The notes beneath the pieces are model-generated. The model searched no databases and was not told the origin of the DNA. It saw only the letters and a list, made by a program, of their open reading frames with translations. DNA of 64,000 nucleotides from Larix kaempferi (taxonomy: Eukaryota; Streptophyta; Pinopsida; Pinales; Pinaceae): contig BSBM01000442.1 of assembly GCA_027924585.1 (NCBI GenBank), positions 868,001 to 932,000 of the forward strand. The letters are read 5' to 3'. Below, one piece after another: positions 21,719-32,294 of the stretch (position 1 is its first letter; each line of letters starts with the position of its first letter). The translations under genes were made by a program, and so were the position numbers.

Positions 21719-23616
21719 TGTTACGCCCCATATTTTCTTCAACATTCCTTTCAGGATATACCAGAGTGAAGGGGTCTTTTGCTATTGTAAAAGGCCAAGT
21801 TTGGGCTTGTTTATGTAAAAGTGTTGGTCTATCAAGGATCAAGACCCTTGGTATAGTTATGGCAAGTCCTCTTGGTTTTCATTATAAGGATTATTGGCTT
21901 AGTGGCTTTGTTAACTACCCCTTGATGGGTGAAAGTTCCCCATCATGTTGGGAATTTGTGCCATGGGTTGGCCCTTAAGTTCTTCATGGGATGGATGCAC
22001 TAGGACACATGTCTTAGGGGCTCCAAGCCACAATTATGTTTATAATATATAGAAGGTGATTGCGTATGTAAGGGTTGTAATACTTGCCTTAGCACACCTC
22101 ATTTATTCCCACTTTGAGCATATATTTTCATGTATTATCTCTCCTCTTGGTCACCATGTGAAAAATTCATGATGAAGTCATCCCCTAGAAGAAGGTATTA
22201 CCTTGCTGAAGGGGAGGATGTTGAGGGATATTCTACATTGTTGGGATTAGTTGGAGTATGATGTCCTCCTCCAGCTAACCACTTCACTTGGTTAAAGCCA
22301 TCTACGCCATTTTATCATTATTTTTAGTCTTTTGTGGTTTAGTCTTTGACATGTGGGTGACAAACCCAAATTTTAAGTGATTTTATCTTTTAGTAGAGTA
22401 GTTTCTAAAACTCAAAAAGACTAGGACGCCTCATATAAATAGAGGTTCCTAGATCTCATTTGTAAACAAGACAAGGGTTCAAATATGTACTTATTTCTCT
22501 TTCTATTTGTATATTAGAGCTTTTTAAGGCATTCACGCCTCTATTTTTGGCACACTTCTATTGTGATGAATAGTTGAATGATGAATTTCTAAGGATTTGT
22601 TATCTCTCAAGGTCGATTCAAAGAATAGTTTCTATAACTCATGACTAAGGAAGACATAAGAGCTCGCTCTTTCTCTTTCCTGGGTGGACGTTGGTAATTT
22701 ATTTCAATTTTCTTGTTTGACATTGCTTTTGCACCTTAAGAAAGGTGAATTAGGGTTGTCTTGATATATTGTCAATCTTGTTTGAGGAGACTTTCCTCTT
22801 GAAGGAGCTCTCCACAGTGGCGCCTTGGATTTCGTTGTTTTCCCTTATTAGGATTAGGCTAATTCGACCCATCTAGGGTTACTAGTATATGCCCTAATTG
22901 GTAAATCTTGAATAGCCAAATTGAGTAGGGACATTGACCTTGATATCTTATTTCACTAGAGTGGAGGTCTAAAGTCTAACCCCTTCTCTTCTTCAATTTT
23001 GATCAAAATTCTGTTGTTTATATTATAAAAAATACAAAAAATATAATATTTGAAAAAACCTAAAAATAGAGAAAATTCATATCTCAAAAAGTATCGTGAA
23101 TTTGGAAATTGTGCTCCACTGTAAAAGTGTGCCCTAGGGGATTTCTTGGTGGATTCTCAGGGGCATCCTTTTCCTATGGCTAGATTGAGACTTTCACCAT
23201 GATTTGTGTTATTTAGGGATTTTTAGATATGGTGTAACAAGTACAATAGGTACATCATTCAAATCAACAAAGTTTGAAGGCCCAAAAGCCAAGGAAAAGG
23301 CCTAGGGTTGACCCTTGGGGGGTTCGACATCTATTTGATAAGTTTTAAGTGGGTCCACCATCTATTTTAGGGATGATTAGGGCTATCTGGTTATACAAGT
23401 TCAGATCTTATTTAGGGATTTGCTTCACCCTTTGGAGGCACGTCACTTACTTAGGCATACCAGGTACATCATATGTGGTAAGTTGACATTGTTTAGGGCT
23501 ATTTTTATCAATTTTATGAAGTGTTATTGATTGTTGCAATTTCATAACAACAATGAGATATTGAAGTTGTTGATCTTGAAAGTAATAATAAAGTGTCATA
23601 ACTCCTCCCCACTTGG
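21719..23616 (+). repeat. D2 5' LTR, part 1
   Basis: Starts TGTTACGCCCCATATTTTC and matches 32295 onward throughout. A TATAAAT motif at 22434-22440 is conserved at 32995-33001 and is the likely LTR promoter. It is interrupted after CTTGG by D2a. Confidence 0.87.
22434..22440 (+). promoter_or_regulatory. TATA box candidate in D2 5' LTR
   Basis: TATAAAT within 'cctcatataaatagagg'. The same motif stands in the 3' LTR at 32995-33001. Confidence 0.6.
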
Positions 23617-24555
23617 TGTTGATTTTGGATTAACTGAGGACAAGTGCTCTGCATGGCTTCAGTGTTGGAAGCATGCACAAGATGTCTAGACTTTACCTTT
23701 TTCACTTTTCCAAAAAAGTGACTTTTTTTATTTTCTGTGAAAAGTCAATTGATTAATTTACCTTATTTTTCTAAAGTGAGTTTGGGAAAATATCCCAAGA
23801 TGGAATTAGGGTTTTAGAACCCTAAAAGTCATTGGAGGAGTACAAAAGAGAGGCAGTGGGTGAAGGATAAAACAATTGACACATTCACTCATTCAGAGAT
23901 TAACTAAGAGGGAGAAGATATTATTGAGTAGCCAAGGACAAAGAACTAGGACAATAATTCCAAGAAAGAGGGCACACTTCCCTAAGTCATGAGGACAAAG
24001 AGGAGGGCATAAATTTAGAGTCAACTGTGAGGGTTGGCATCAACAAGTTTTTCAAAAAGCATATAGAGGGTGCACACATTCCAAGACAACATAACAATAG
24101 GTCATACAATTGTACAATTGTATGAATTGGAGGCACACGTGTGGGTTGAGGAGCACTTCCCAAGGCACATTAATTATAGTTGTTTTGATGTGTGGGATTG
24201 GCCAAGAGATTTTGCATAGATCCCAAGGCACTAGGTTCCTTTATTTGTGAAATTTTTGCTATAATGATTTCATATTTATTTTCTTGCACAATTTTCAAGA
24301 AAGCTCCGTTTTGTTGGGTTTTCCCAATTAGGTTTCCAAGGTAAAGAATTATGTTTATGGTGTGATTGATTTCTTGTTCTGTTGCACATGTTATCATAGT
24401 TATTGAGCTTATGTATTGTTGTTCATAAAATCAAATCTAAGAATTTTTATTGGATTTCGTGCTTGCATGCATCTAAGATTTCAATTTGCATGCAATCTGA
24501 GTTATTTGTTTTATTGGAAATTGCAATCAGTTTATAATCTCTATGAAAAATAACA
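23617..24555 (+). repeat. D2a 5' LTR
   Basis: TGTTGATTTTGGATTAACTG to ...AAATAACA. It matches 28658-29587 throughout. Confidence 0.92.
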
Positions 24556-24571
24556 TGGTATTAGAGTGCTA
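24556..24571 (+). other. D2a primer-binding site
   Basis: TGGTATTAGAGTGCTA directly follows the 5' LTR and is a decayed initiator-Met complement. Confidence 0.82.
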
Positions 24572-24664
24572 GTCTCTAAAAGAAGCCAATACAATTTGCA
24601 CTGTTATCTACAATTTATTTTGATCTGGAGGGTTTGAAACACAGGTTATCAGATTTAAAGGGAC

Positions 24665-25445
24665 ATGGTGACAGGTCTAGGATTTGAAGATAGGTTGGAG
24701 AGGGCAGCTAACTTTATCTCCCTAGAAGAGAGGATTACTATGTTGTTGGAATAACATGAGCCGTGGGACATTGTCAAAGCAATTGTTACTCTTCCTACAG
24801 ATCCAACAAACTTGGCCGCTTACAAAAAGAGAAAGGTAAAAGCCAAGAGAATCCTTCTAGATGTTGTGAAGGATCACATGATTTTGCATGTAACTAGAAA
24901 GATGCATGCCTACGAGATGTGGGAAGTGTTGACTAAACTTTTCCAAAGTGGCAATGAGAATAGAAAGATGGTGCTATGAGAGAAGCTTCATAGTCTGAAT
25001 GATGTCCAAAGATGAGTCTGTTACAACTTATCTCACTAGAGTTGTGACAAGTTTCAGATGAACTTCCTGTTGTTGGAGAGAAGATTGCAGATCTGGAGTT
25101 GGTTCGGTCAGCCTTGAAAGGATTTTCCAAACCATGGGAAACTTTAGTCCGTGGCATTGTTGCCAGGGAGAAACTTCCCAACTAGGATAGATTGTGGGAT
25201 GATTTCACTCAGGAGGAGATGAGAGTGGGATCCAATTAGTCAAGCCATTATCATGGTGATGATGAGGAGAACTTTTCTCTTGCAAGAAAAGACAAGGGAA
25301 AGATGAAGAAGAGATCCAGAAGTGGATCTACTTCGAAGGGTGAGAAGAAGAACTTAATTAAGGTGAAATGCTATGCATGTCACAAGACATGACACTATGT
25401 CAGTTAGTGTCCTAACAAGAAGGGGCGTAAGTCATAGGCCACATC
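24665..25445 (+). pseudogene. D2a gag
   Basis: Copia Gag from the ATG at 24665: FEDRLERAANFISLEERITM, HEPWDIVKAIV, KAKRILLDVVKDHMI, then MWEVLTKLFQSGNENRKM. It has several stops and a frame change near 25010-25060. A zinc knuckle (CYACHKT, stop, HYVS, stop, CPNKK; CX2CX4HX4C) lies at about 25371-25412, with stops at two positions. Protease follows in the same frame. Confidence 0.82.
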
Positions 25446-25455
25446 TTTTGCAAAG

Positions 25456-25797
25456 GTGGATGAGTTTTCCACCCAATTTGATAAGGAATTCTCATTAGTG
25501 GCCTGTCTCACTTCCAATTCATATCCATCTAGTATTTGGTGCATTGACAGTGGCAATTCCAATCACATGACAAGAGTACAAGAGTATTTCTTAGATCTAT
25601 TTGAGAGGGATATAGATCTGTACATTAAGCTTGGTGATGATTCCAAGGTCAAAGTAGTTGGTTGTGGAACAATTCAGTTTCAGAGGGAGTCTCAAGTGTT
25701 GATGAGTGTGAAAGAAGCATTGCATGAACTAGGTTTAGCGAAGAAGCTGATCTCAGTCGCAGCAATAGAGGATAGAGGATATGGGGTGATTTTCTGA
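25456..25797 (+). pseudogene. D2a protease
   Basis: Copia aspartic protease in an open stretch of 113 codons. The active site WCIDSGNSNHMT has Asp-Ser-Gly at 25546-25554. The downstream body YIKLGDDSKVKVVGCGTIQF and LAKKLISVAAIEDRGYGVIF is typical of the family. A stop at 25795-25797 separates it from integrase, with which it was one polyprotein. Confidence 0.88.
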
Positions 25798-25910
25798 GAT
25801 GGAAAAGTACTCATACATCCTAAAGGATCGAGCATTGGTTCATCGAATGTATTGGGGTCATACAAGGTAAGCTTTATAAGCTTATGTTTTAGCCAGCCTG
25901 ATCCCAGGAT

Positions 25911-27000
25911 TTGGTTCACTGCAGCAACAATGATTTTTGTGAGATATCACATAGGAGGATGGCACATTTGTATCATGGAGCACTGAACGCTCTGAGAGAG
26001 ATAGTGACTAGGTTTCCAAAGTTTGGTGTGGAGCACCAAGGTGTGTGCAAGGGGTTTGCACTTGGAAAGTATGCCAAGACTGCTTTTCCAAGCAGGAAGA
26101 TCCAGGGGGATCTTGTATTCGATACATTCAGATGTATGTGGGTTGATGTCAGTAGTGTCGTTGAGTGGATATCAATATTATGTCTCATTCATAGATGATT
26201 TCTCCAGGAAAACCTGGATCTACTTCCTGAAGACCAAGGATGAGGTATTCGACATATTCCAAGAGTTCAAAGCTCTTGTGGAGAATCAGATAGGGAATAA
26301 GATCAAGGTGTTGAGATCAGACAATGGGGGTGAGTATACCTCCAATTATTTCAAGAAATTTTGTGTGTATGCAGGGATAAGGAAATAGTTGACAGTTCTA
26401 TACAACCCGCAACATAATGGGGTTGCAGAGAGGAAGAACATGGCCATCATTGGGGATGCTAAATCCATGCTTCATGATCAAGACATTCCTATGTTTCCGT
26501 GGGAAGAAGCATACTACACGATAGTCTACATATAGAACAGGCATCCTCATAAGGATTTGAGAAACAAAACTCCCAAGGAGGATTTTAGTGGGAAGAAGCC
26601 TGATATTGGGCACATGCGGATTTTTGGGTGTCTTACTTATTTCCACGTCCCTTCAGAGAAGAGGATGAAGCAAGAACCCACGACAGAGAAGGGAATATTT
26701 GTTGGGTACAATGAGACTTCGAAGGAATACAAGATTTACATTCCTGCGTCGAGGAAAACAATGGTGAGGCGGGATGTAAAGTTTGAGTAGGATAGAGCAT
26801 TCCAGAAGTCACATGAGTCACTTCCAACAGAGATAGGGGAGCAACAAGCTCCGAAGGTTGAGGAACCAGTGGTTCATCATCTTTCAGACAAGGAGGAGGA
26901 GCAAGAGGATCCTACCATACAACATGAGCGAGATGATTCTACCACACAACAGGGCACTTCCACTTCAGGGAAGAAGACATCGAGATGGTTGTAGCAAACT
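25911..27000 (+). pseudogene. D2a integrase
   Basis: The GAG-pre-integrase zinc region (HRRMAHLYHGAL) is followed by the core: HSDVCGLMSVVSLSGYQYYV (first Asp), VLRSDNGGEYTSNYF (second Asp) and PQHNGVAERKN (Glu) at about 26409-26440. After the core come IFGCLTYFHVP, KGIFVGYNETSKEYKIY and an acidic, Glu-rich linker. Stops at about 26387 and 26535 and a frame change at about 26020 interrupt it. Integrase before RT identifies Ty1/copia. Confidence 0.9.
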
Positions 27001-28663
27001 TTGAAGGATGCTAAGGAGATTCTAAAGGCTCCTAAGAGAATGTTTAGGGAAAGTAGGCCAACACATAAGTTTTCGAGCTACATGGAACCGATATGCGACA
27101 TCATTAATTCCAATCGTACCATATTTGAGGAAGCCTCAGAGAGAAATGTATGGAGGGATTCCATGGTGGAGGAGTATGCCTCCACAATGAAGAATGATGT
27201 GTAGGATATAGTCCCAAGGATGGAGGGGAAGTATGTGTTGAGTTCGAAATGGATCTATAATATCATGCATGTAGCAGATGGTAGTGTGTAGAAGTACAAG
27301 GCAATGTTTATGTCTTGGTGGTTTTCACGGATAAAGGGAGTCGATTATGAGGAGACCTTTGCACCAGTGGACATATATACATCCATCATATCAGTGATTT
27401 ATATTGCAGCAGAGATGTTTTGGAGGATACATCAGATGGATGTGAAGACCACATTTCTGAATGGGGTCATTGAGGAGGAGGTGTACATTGAGCAGCCTCA
27501 GGTCTTTGAGACGCATGGGAGAGAATCACATGTGTGTTGCTTGAAGAAAGCATGCGTTGTATGGACTCAAGCAAGATCCTAGATCTTGGTATTCTAGGAT
27601 TGACAATTACTTGTAGTATATGGGCTTTGATAAGAGTGAGGTGGATCCAAACCTTTACTTTATTTTTATTGGCAAGGATACTCTCATTCTTGTTCTATAC
27701 ATAGATGATATGTTTATGGAGAGATAAGATAGTATCATTTAGGGGTGCAAGAGAGATCTTGCTTTGGAGTTTCAGGTGAAGGACATCGGGTTGATGGATT
27801 ACTTCTTGGGATTGGAGGTGTGGCATGGGAAAAGTCATATTTTCATGGGGCAGGGAAAGTATGTTGTGGACATATCGAGGATATTCGAGATGACATAGTG
27901 GAATACTGTGGCTACACCTATGACAACCAACTTGGAGAAGTTGGATGGTTTTGAGTCAGAGTTGGTTGATCCTACGTTGTTTCGTCAGTTGATCAGGTCC
28001 TTGATGTATTTGATCAACACTGGGACATATATTTGTTTTGTTGTCAAAACTCTTAGTTTGTTCATGGCGGAACCAAAGAGAGTGCATTGGGTTGAAACAA
28101 AACATGTGCTCAGGTACCTATGGAGTACTATAGATTATGGTTTGAGTTATGAGCATGGGGATGGAGTCAGATTGATAGGTTATATAGAATCAGATTGGGT
28201 AGGCAGTGCAATGGACATAAAAATCACCTTAGGGCATTGCTTCAACTTGGGTTCGGCAGTGGTTTCGTGGTTCAGTTGGAAGCAAAAGTCAATGGAATTA
28301 AGCTCAGCAGAGGCATAGTATATGGCATCCAGTCAAGCGAGTTGTGAGGCCATTTGGATTTGCAAGTTACTCATGTGTTTATTTGGTCAGAGGTTGCAGC
28401 CGATCATCATTCACTTTGATAATCAGAGTTGCATCAAACTCTCTAAGAATCCAATGTTTCATGACAGGTTGAAGCACATAAAGATAAGGTATCACTTCAT
28501 CAAAAATTATGTTCAGAGGGGATTTGTGAAGCTTCAGTACATATCTACAGATGAGCAGAGTGTAGACATTCTTACGAATGTTTTATCAAAGTGGAAGTTT
28601 GTCTTCTTCAGAGATAAGTTGGAAGTGGTGCATAACACTTTCCTCGTTAAGAGGGAGTATTGA
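27001..28663 (+). pseudogene. D2a reverse transcriptase and RNase H
   Basis: RT starts within the MVEEYASTMKNDV, WIYNIMHVADG block, then DYEETFAPVDIYTSI, HQMDVKTTFLNGVIEEEVYI with the motif A Asp, and the catalytic YIDD at 27698-27709. The thumb and RNase H follow: KRVHWVETKHVLRYL, then SDWVGSAMDIKITLGH, SWFSWKQKSMELSSAEA (28318), then HFDNQSCIKLSKNP and HIKIRYHFIKNYVQRG. It ends at TGA 28661-28663, just inside the 3' LTR. Stops and frameshifts near 27180, 27290, 27580, 27725 and 27890 inactivate it. Confidence 0.92.
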
Positions 28664-29587
28664 TTTTGGAGTAACTGAGGACAAGTTCTCTGCATGGATT
28701 CAATGTCAGAAGCATGCACGAGATGTCCATGCTTTACCTTTTTCTCTTTTCCAGAAAAGTGACTTTTATTATTTTTGGTGAAAAGTCAATTAATTAATTA
28801 ACTTTATTTTTATAAAGTGAGTTTGGAAAAATATTCCCAGATGGAATTTGGGTTTTAGAACCCTAAAATTCACCGGAGGATTATAAAAGATAGGAAGAGG
28901 GTAAAGGAAAAAAACAATTGGCAGATTCACTCATTCAAAGATTGAATGAGAGGGAACAAATATTCTTGAGCAGACAAGGACCAAGAACTAGGGTATGAAT
29001 TCCAAGAAAGAGGGTGCACTTCCCTAATTTGTGAGGACAAAGAGGAGGGGACATATTTTGAGGTAGCTGTGAGGGCCGACATTAGCAAGTTTTCCAACAA
29101 GCAGAGAGAGTGTGCATGCATTCCAAGTCAATAGTACAATAGGACGTACAACTGTATGAATTGGAGGCACACATGTGGGTTGAGGTGCACTTCCCAATGC
29201 ACATTAATTATAGTTGTTTTGCTACATGGGATTGACCAAGAGATTTGGCATAGATCCCAAGGCACTAGGTTCCTTTATTTGTGAAATTTCTGCTGTAATA
29301 ATTTCCTGTTTCTTTTCTAGCACGATTTTCAAGAAAGATTCGTTTTGCTGGTTTTTCCCAATTGGGTTTCCCGGGTAAAAACTTGTGTTTATGGTGTGAT
29401 TGATTTCTTGTTCCGTTACACACGTTATCAGAGTTACTGAGATTATGTATTGCTATTCATAAAATCAAATTTAAGAATTTTTATTGGATTTCATACTTTC
29501 ATGCATCTGAGATTTATTTGCATGCAATATGAGTTATTTATTTTATTGGAAATTGCAATCAGTTTACAAGCTCTAAGAAAATTAACA
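28658..29587 (+). repeat. D2a 3' LTR
   Basis: Starts TATTGATTTTGGAG (TG changed to TA) after the purine tract AAGAGGGAG. It contains TATAAAAG at about 28884, where the 5' copy reads TACAAAAG. The pol stop codon lies within its first six bases. Confidence 0.92.
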
Positions 29588-29857
29588 CTTGGGGTGTCTT
29601 ATTTATGTTGTATCATTGTGACTTCATAAAGCACCGATCTAGTCAAGAGGTTGCTCGTGAAGTGTATTTATTTGTTGTTGGAGTGATTGCAGGTATCATT
29701 CACCTGTATTAGGGACTCCCTCTTGGTCTTAGGAGTTGACCTAAAGTGTTGAAAAGATGGGTTGTGGTGGCATTGGGAACTAGCTTCTCTTGTGCCTTAC
29801 CTCTCATTGCACCATGATCCATGACCTTGGTCAAGAGTGCTAATTTGAGTGGAAACA
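29588..29857 (+). repeat. D2 5' LTR, part 2
   Basis: Resumes at CTTGG (the D2a target duplication) and matches about 34130-34402, ending GGAAACA. Confidence 0.87.
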
Positions 29858-29862
29858 TTTTT

Positions 29863-29880
29863 TGGCGCTATTGTTAGGGA
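29863..29880 (+). other. D2 primer-binding site (tRNA-Asp type)
   Basis: TGGCGCTATTGTTAGGGA lies five bases after the 5' LTR. It differs only by transitions from the TGGCGCCGTTGCCGGGGA complement of plant tRNA-Asp used by Athila-like elements. Confidence 0.75.
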
Positions 29881-30200
29881 CTCAAAGGAAAAATGACGGC
29901 ATTCCATTGCAAGTGGTCTCGAGTCTAGTTCATTCATTCCCCTATCAAGAACGACAAATTTGGTAAGAAAGTTGAGGTAAGTTTTTGTTTTGTACTTTGA
30001 TGAGATCGTTGTTAAGGACTAACCTTGCAGGTCTTATCTAGCGACTCCACTAAAGGAAAGATAAACAAACAAGTGCACTTGGAGACAAAAGCCTTATCTA
30101 TTGGTGACATTGTTGGGTGTAGAGGTGAGCACATCCGCTAGTTAATAAGAAGAGCTCATCTTGCAGACTCCACACATTTTGGCATCAATAAAAGGATGAT

Positions 30201-30620
30201 ATGGCAATTTATAATGAGCCATGGATGGTTACTTGGTTCAATCCATTGAATTTCTCAGGGAACTTGGGATATCCAAATCAATTCCATGGCTATGATTGGA
30301 AAGATGATGACAGTGGGAGGAAATGCATACGAAAATTCCATGGACATAACGATTTAGTTAACGTGCATATTGCTTCATTTATGAAAGCTCTTGCAAAATT
30401 GAATGTGGTCCATGAATATGTTAAGATTGAAGATGTTCCAACTGTCTTTTTACTTGTGGAGCAAAGATGTAAAAATTTGGTATGATGGGATTCCTAACAA
30501 AAGAATTCATTCACTCAAAGAATTTCTTAGGGTATTTTGTGAGAGATGGGATCCTAGTCTCCTAGAGGACCTTGATCGTTTCATTGAGAATGATAATTCT
30601 ATCCCATTGTTTGAGGATTA
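30201..30620 (+). pseudogene. D2 gag-like gene
   Basis: Gag-like capsid gene, ATG at 30201. Residues 1-70 have FSGNLGYPNQFHGYD, then FHGHNDLVNVHIASFMKAL, a pattern of plant retrotransposon Gag proteins (the HI..FL..L block). A frameshift near 30430-30480 moves the reading to the next frame, where CKIWYDGIPNKRIHSLKEFL-like sequence continues to the stop near 30621. No zinc knuckle was seen. The absence of any pol downstream makes it the only structural gene of D2. Confidence 0.66.
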
Positions 30621-30794
30621 AAACATTGTCAAGGGTTCTGGTGACAAAGATCAACCCTTAGAAAGCTCAGATGAAGAGTCATTCAAGATCTTGTTGAAAA
30701 ACCCAAAAAAGATGACATCTCGAATCCTATGCTTGAAGAGGATGGTACCTTTCAGTATGAAGACCACAAGGCCTTAATTGAATAAAGTGAAGTA

Positions 30795-32010
30795 ATGTTG
30801 AATTCTCCTTACTATTGTTTCGAAGATTCCTATGATATCTTTGAAAAAAATGGAATGATTTATTTGCATGACGAAGAAGACAATGATTATTGGAGCTTTC
30901 TTGGCCCTCCCATCTATGATTCTTCAAGGGTTGGGAGTGTGGTATTCGATCTGTTTAGTCACAAAGGTTCCAAGGTGGACGTGACTCCATGATTTTATCC
31001 CGCCATGTATAAGCAAAGACATTCTCAATTTGGATCATCCAAAGCTAGGTTTTTGTGTAGATGTGGAACAACATGAAAGGGGTTTTCACGAAGATGAAGA
31101 AGAAAATCACGAAGCTCTTGTTAAAGATATCTTCCCAGTTCAAAAGGGTATGGAAAACATGGTTGATGAAGATGTAGTTAATGCTTCTCCTTATTCCCCT
31201 CATGATGAAGGTTTGGTGAGCCTTCCTCTCTATTTTACTTTTGAAGACAAAATTTTTGAGGATGATAGGTGTGGGGATCTTTTTACTATTAATAATGATT
31301 GTCATGGATGTGACAATGTTCATTTTACCGATGAGCATGAAATGGGTATGGATTCTTGAAAATTTGTTGGAAATCCTATATATGATGCTTCTTACGAGGA
31401 GGTTGTAATTTTGAAGACCTCGAAATCCTACCTTTGGTAAAATCTCTTAGGATTTGGTTCAATGATATTCACTCGCCATTGATGATGCTATGAGGTTGCA
31501 TATGGAGATTTTCATCACAGATGTTGGACAACCGGGCTTACCCTATCCTAGGGTGGATCTAAACGATCATTCTCAGGCATGTTTCTTGGGGAATAATGCA
31601 AGTTTTGGAAAAAAAGAATATGGATTTATTGCAGGGTCTAAGAAGCAAAGTGTGACCTCTCTTAGGGAAGACTTAAGGTCCCTTTTTCAGCCATATATGT
31701 AAGGACTTCTTGTTGGTTTCAGAAGTCATTTGTGGCAGCAAACAAACTTTGAAGAGCACATTCATATTGAAGGAAATTTGTACTTAAGCCTTATTGAAGC
31801 TTGGATAGAGGGGGCTTATGAAAAGATCCTTTCTCCTTGGAAATGGTTTGGATACATTCAATTCCATGATCTCTTCTGTCACTCTAGCTCCATTGATGAA
31901 GGTAATGACATCTAATCAGTTCATCATTGACATGGTATTATCTTGGACTATTTCCAAAGACAAGGGAGGAAGCCCTAGTATGAATGATATGCTAAGCTGG
32001 ATTTAATGGT
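30795..32010 (+). pseudogene. D2 acidic reading region, function unknown
   Basis: Successive open stretches (30795-30992, 31030-31359, 31490-31702, 31730-32006) separated by stops and small frame changes. The products are rich in Asp, Glu, Tyr and Phe, with recurring motifs such as GPPIYD and GNPIYD and several DEE/EED runs. I recognise no catalytic motif. Similar acidic low-complexity regions are common after gag in non-autonomous plant elements. It may be a decayed Gag C-terminus. Confidence 0.45.
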
Positions 32011-32294
32011 GATATGATCTCACTCGACTTATTTTTCTCACCATGCTTAGAGTAGGTAGGTAGGTTTCATAATCTCCAACATGAAATTCTGACGTGTCAT
32101 TTGTTTTAACCCTACATTTGCACTTGTTTATTTCATTTCATTTTGATTTGAACAAGGTAGGATGGAAGTGTCTGCCTCCGATGCATTCGACGCAGCTGTT
32201 GTTAGATGTGTGTGTAGGTCTACATGTCCCAGGAGATTCTAGGGGGTTTTCATACACTCCCGAGAAGAGTGCACATCTCGCAGTTGGACCCAAC
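32011..32294 (+). other. D2 3' untranslated part before its 3' LTR
   Basis: Non-coding. No convincing polypurine tract directly precedes the LTR at 32295; the nearest purine-rich piece is 'gagaagag' about 30 bp upstream. Confidence 0.5.

Larger units (their letters stand above)
23617..29587 (+). mobile_element. D2a: full-length Ty1/copia element inside D2 5' LTR
   Basis: LTRs 23617-24555 (939 bp) and 28658-29587 (930 bp), both ending AACA. A perfect CTTGG target duplication lies at 23612-23616 and 29588-29592. The inside has an initiator-Met-type primer site and the copia order gag, protease, integrase, RT, RNase H, all on the plus strand with scattered stops. The D2 LTR continues on both sides, which makes this the innermost and youngest layer of the nest here. 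Confidence 0.94.
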
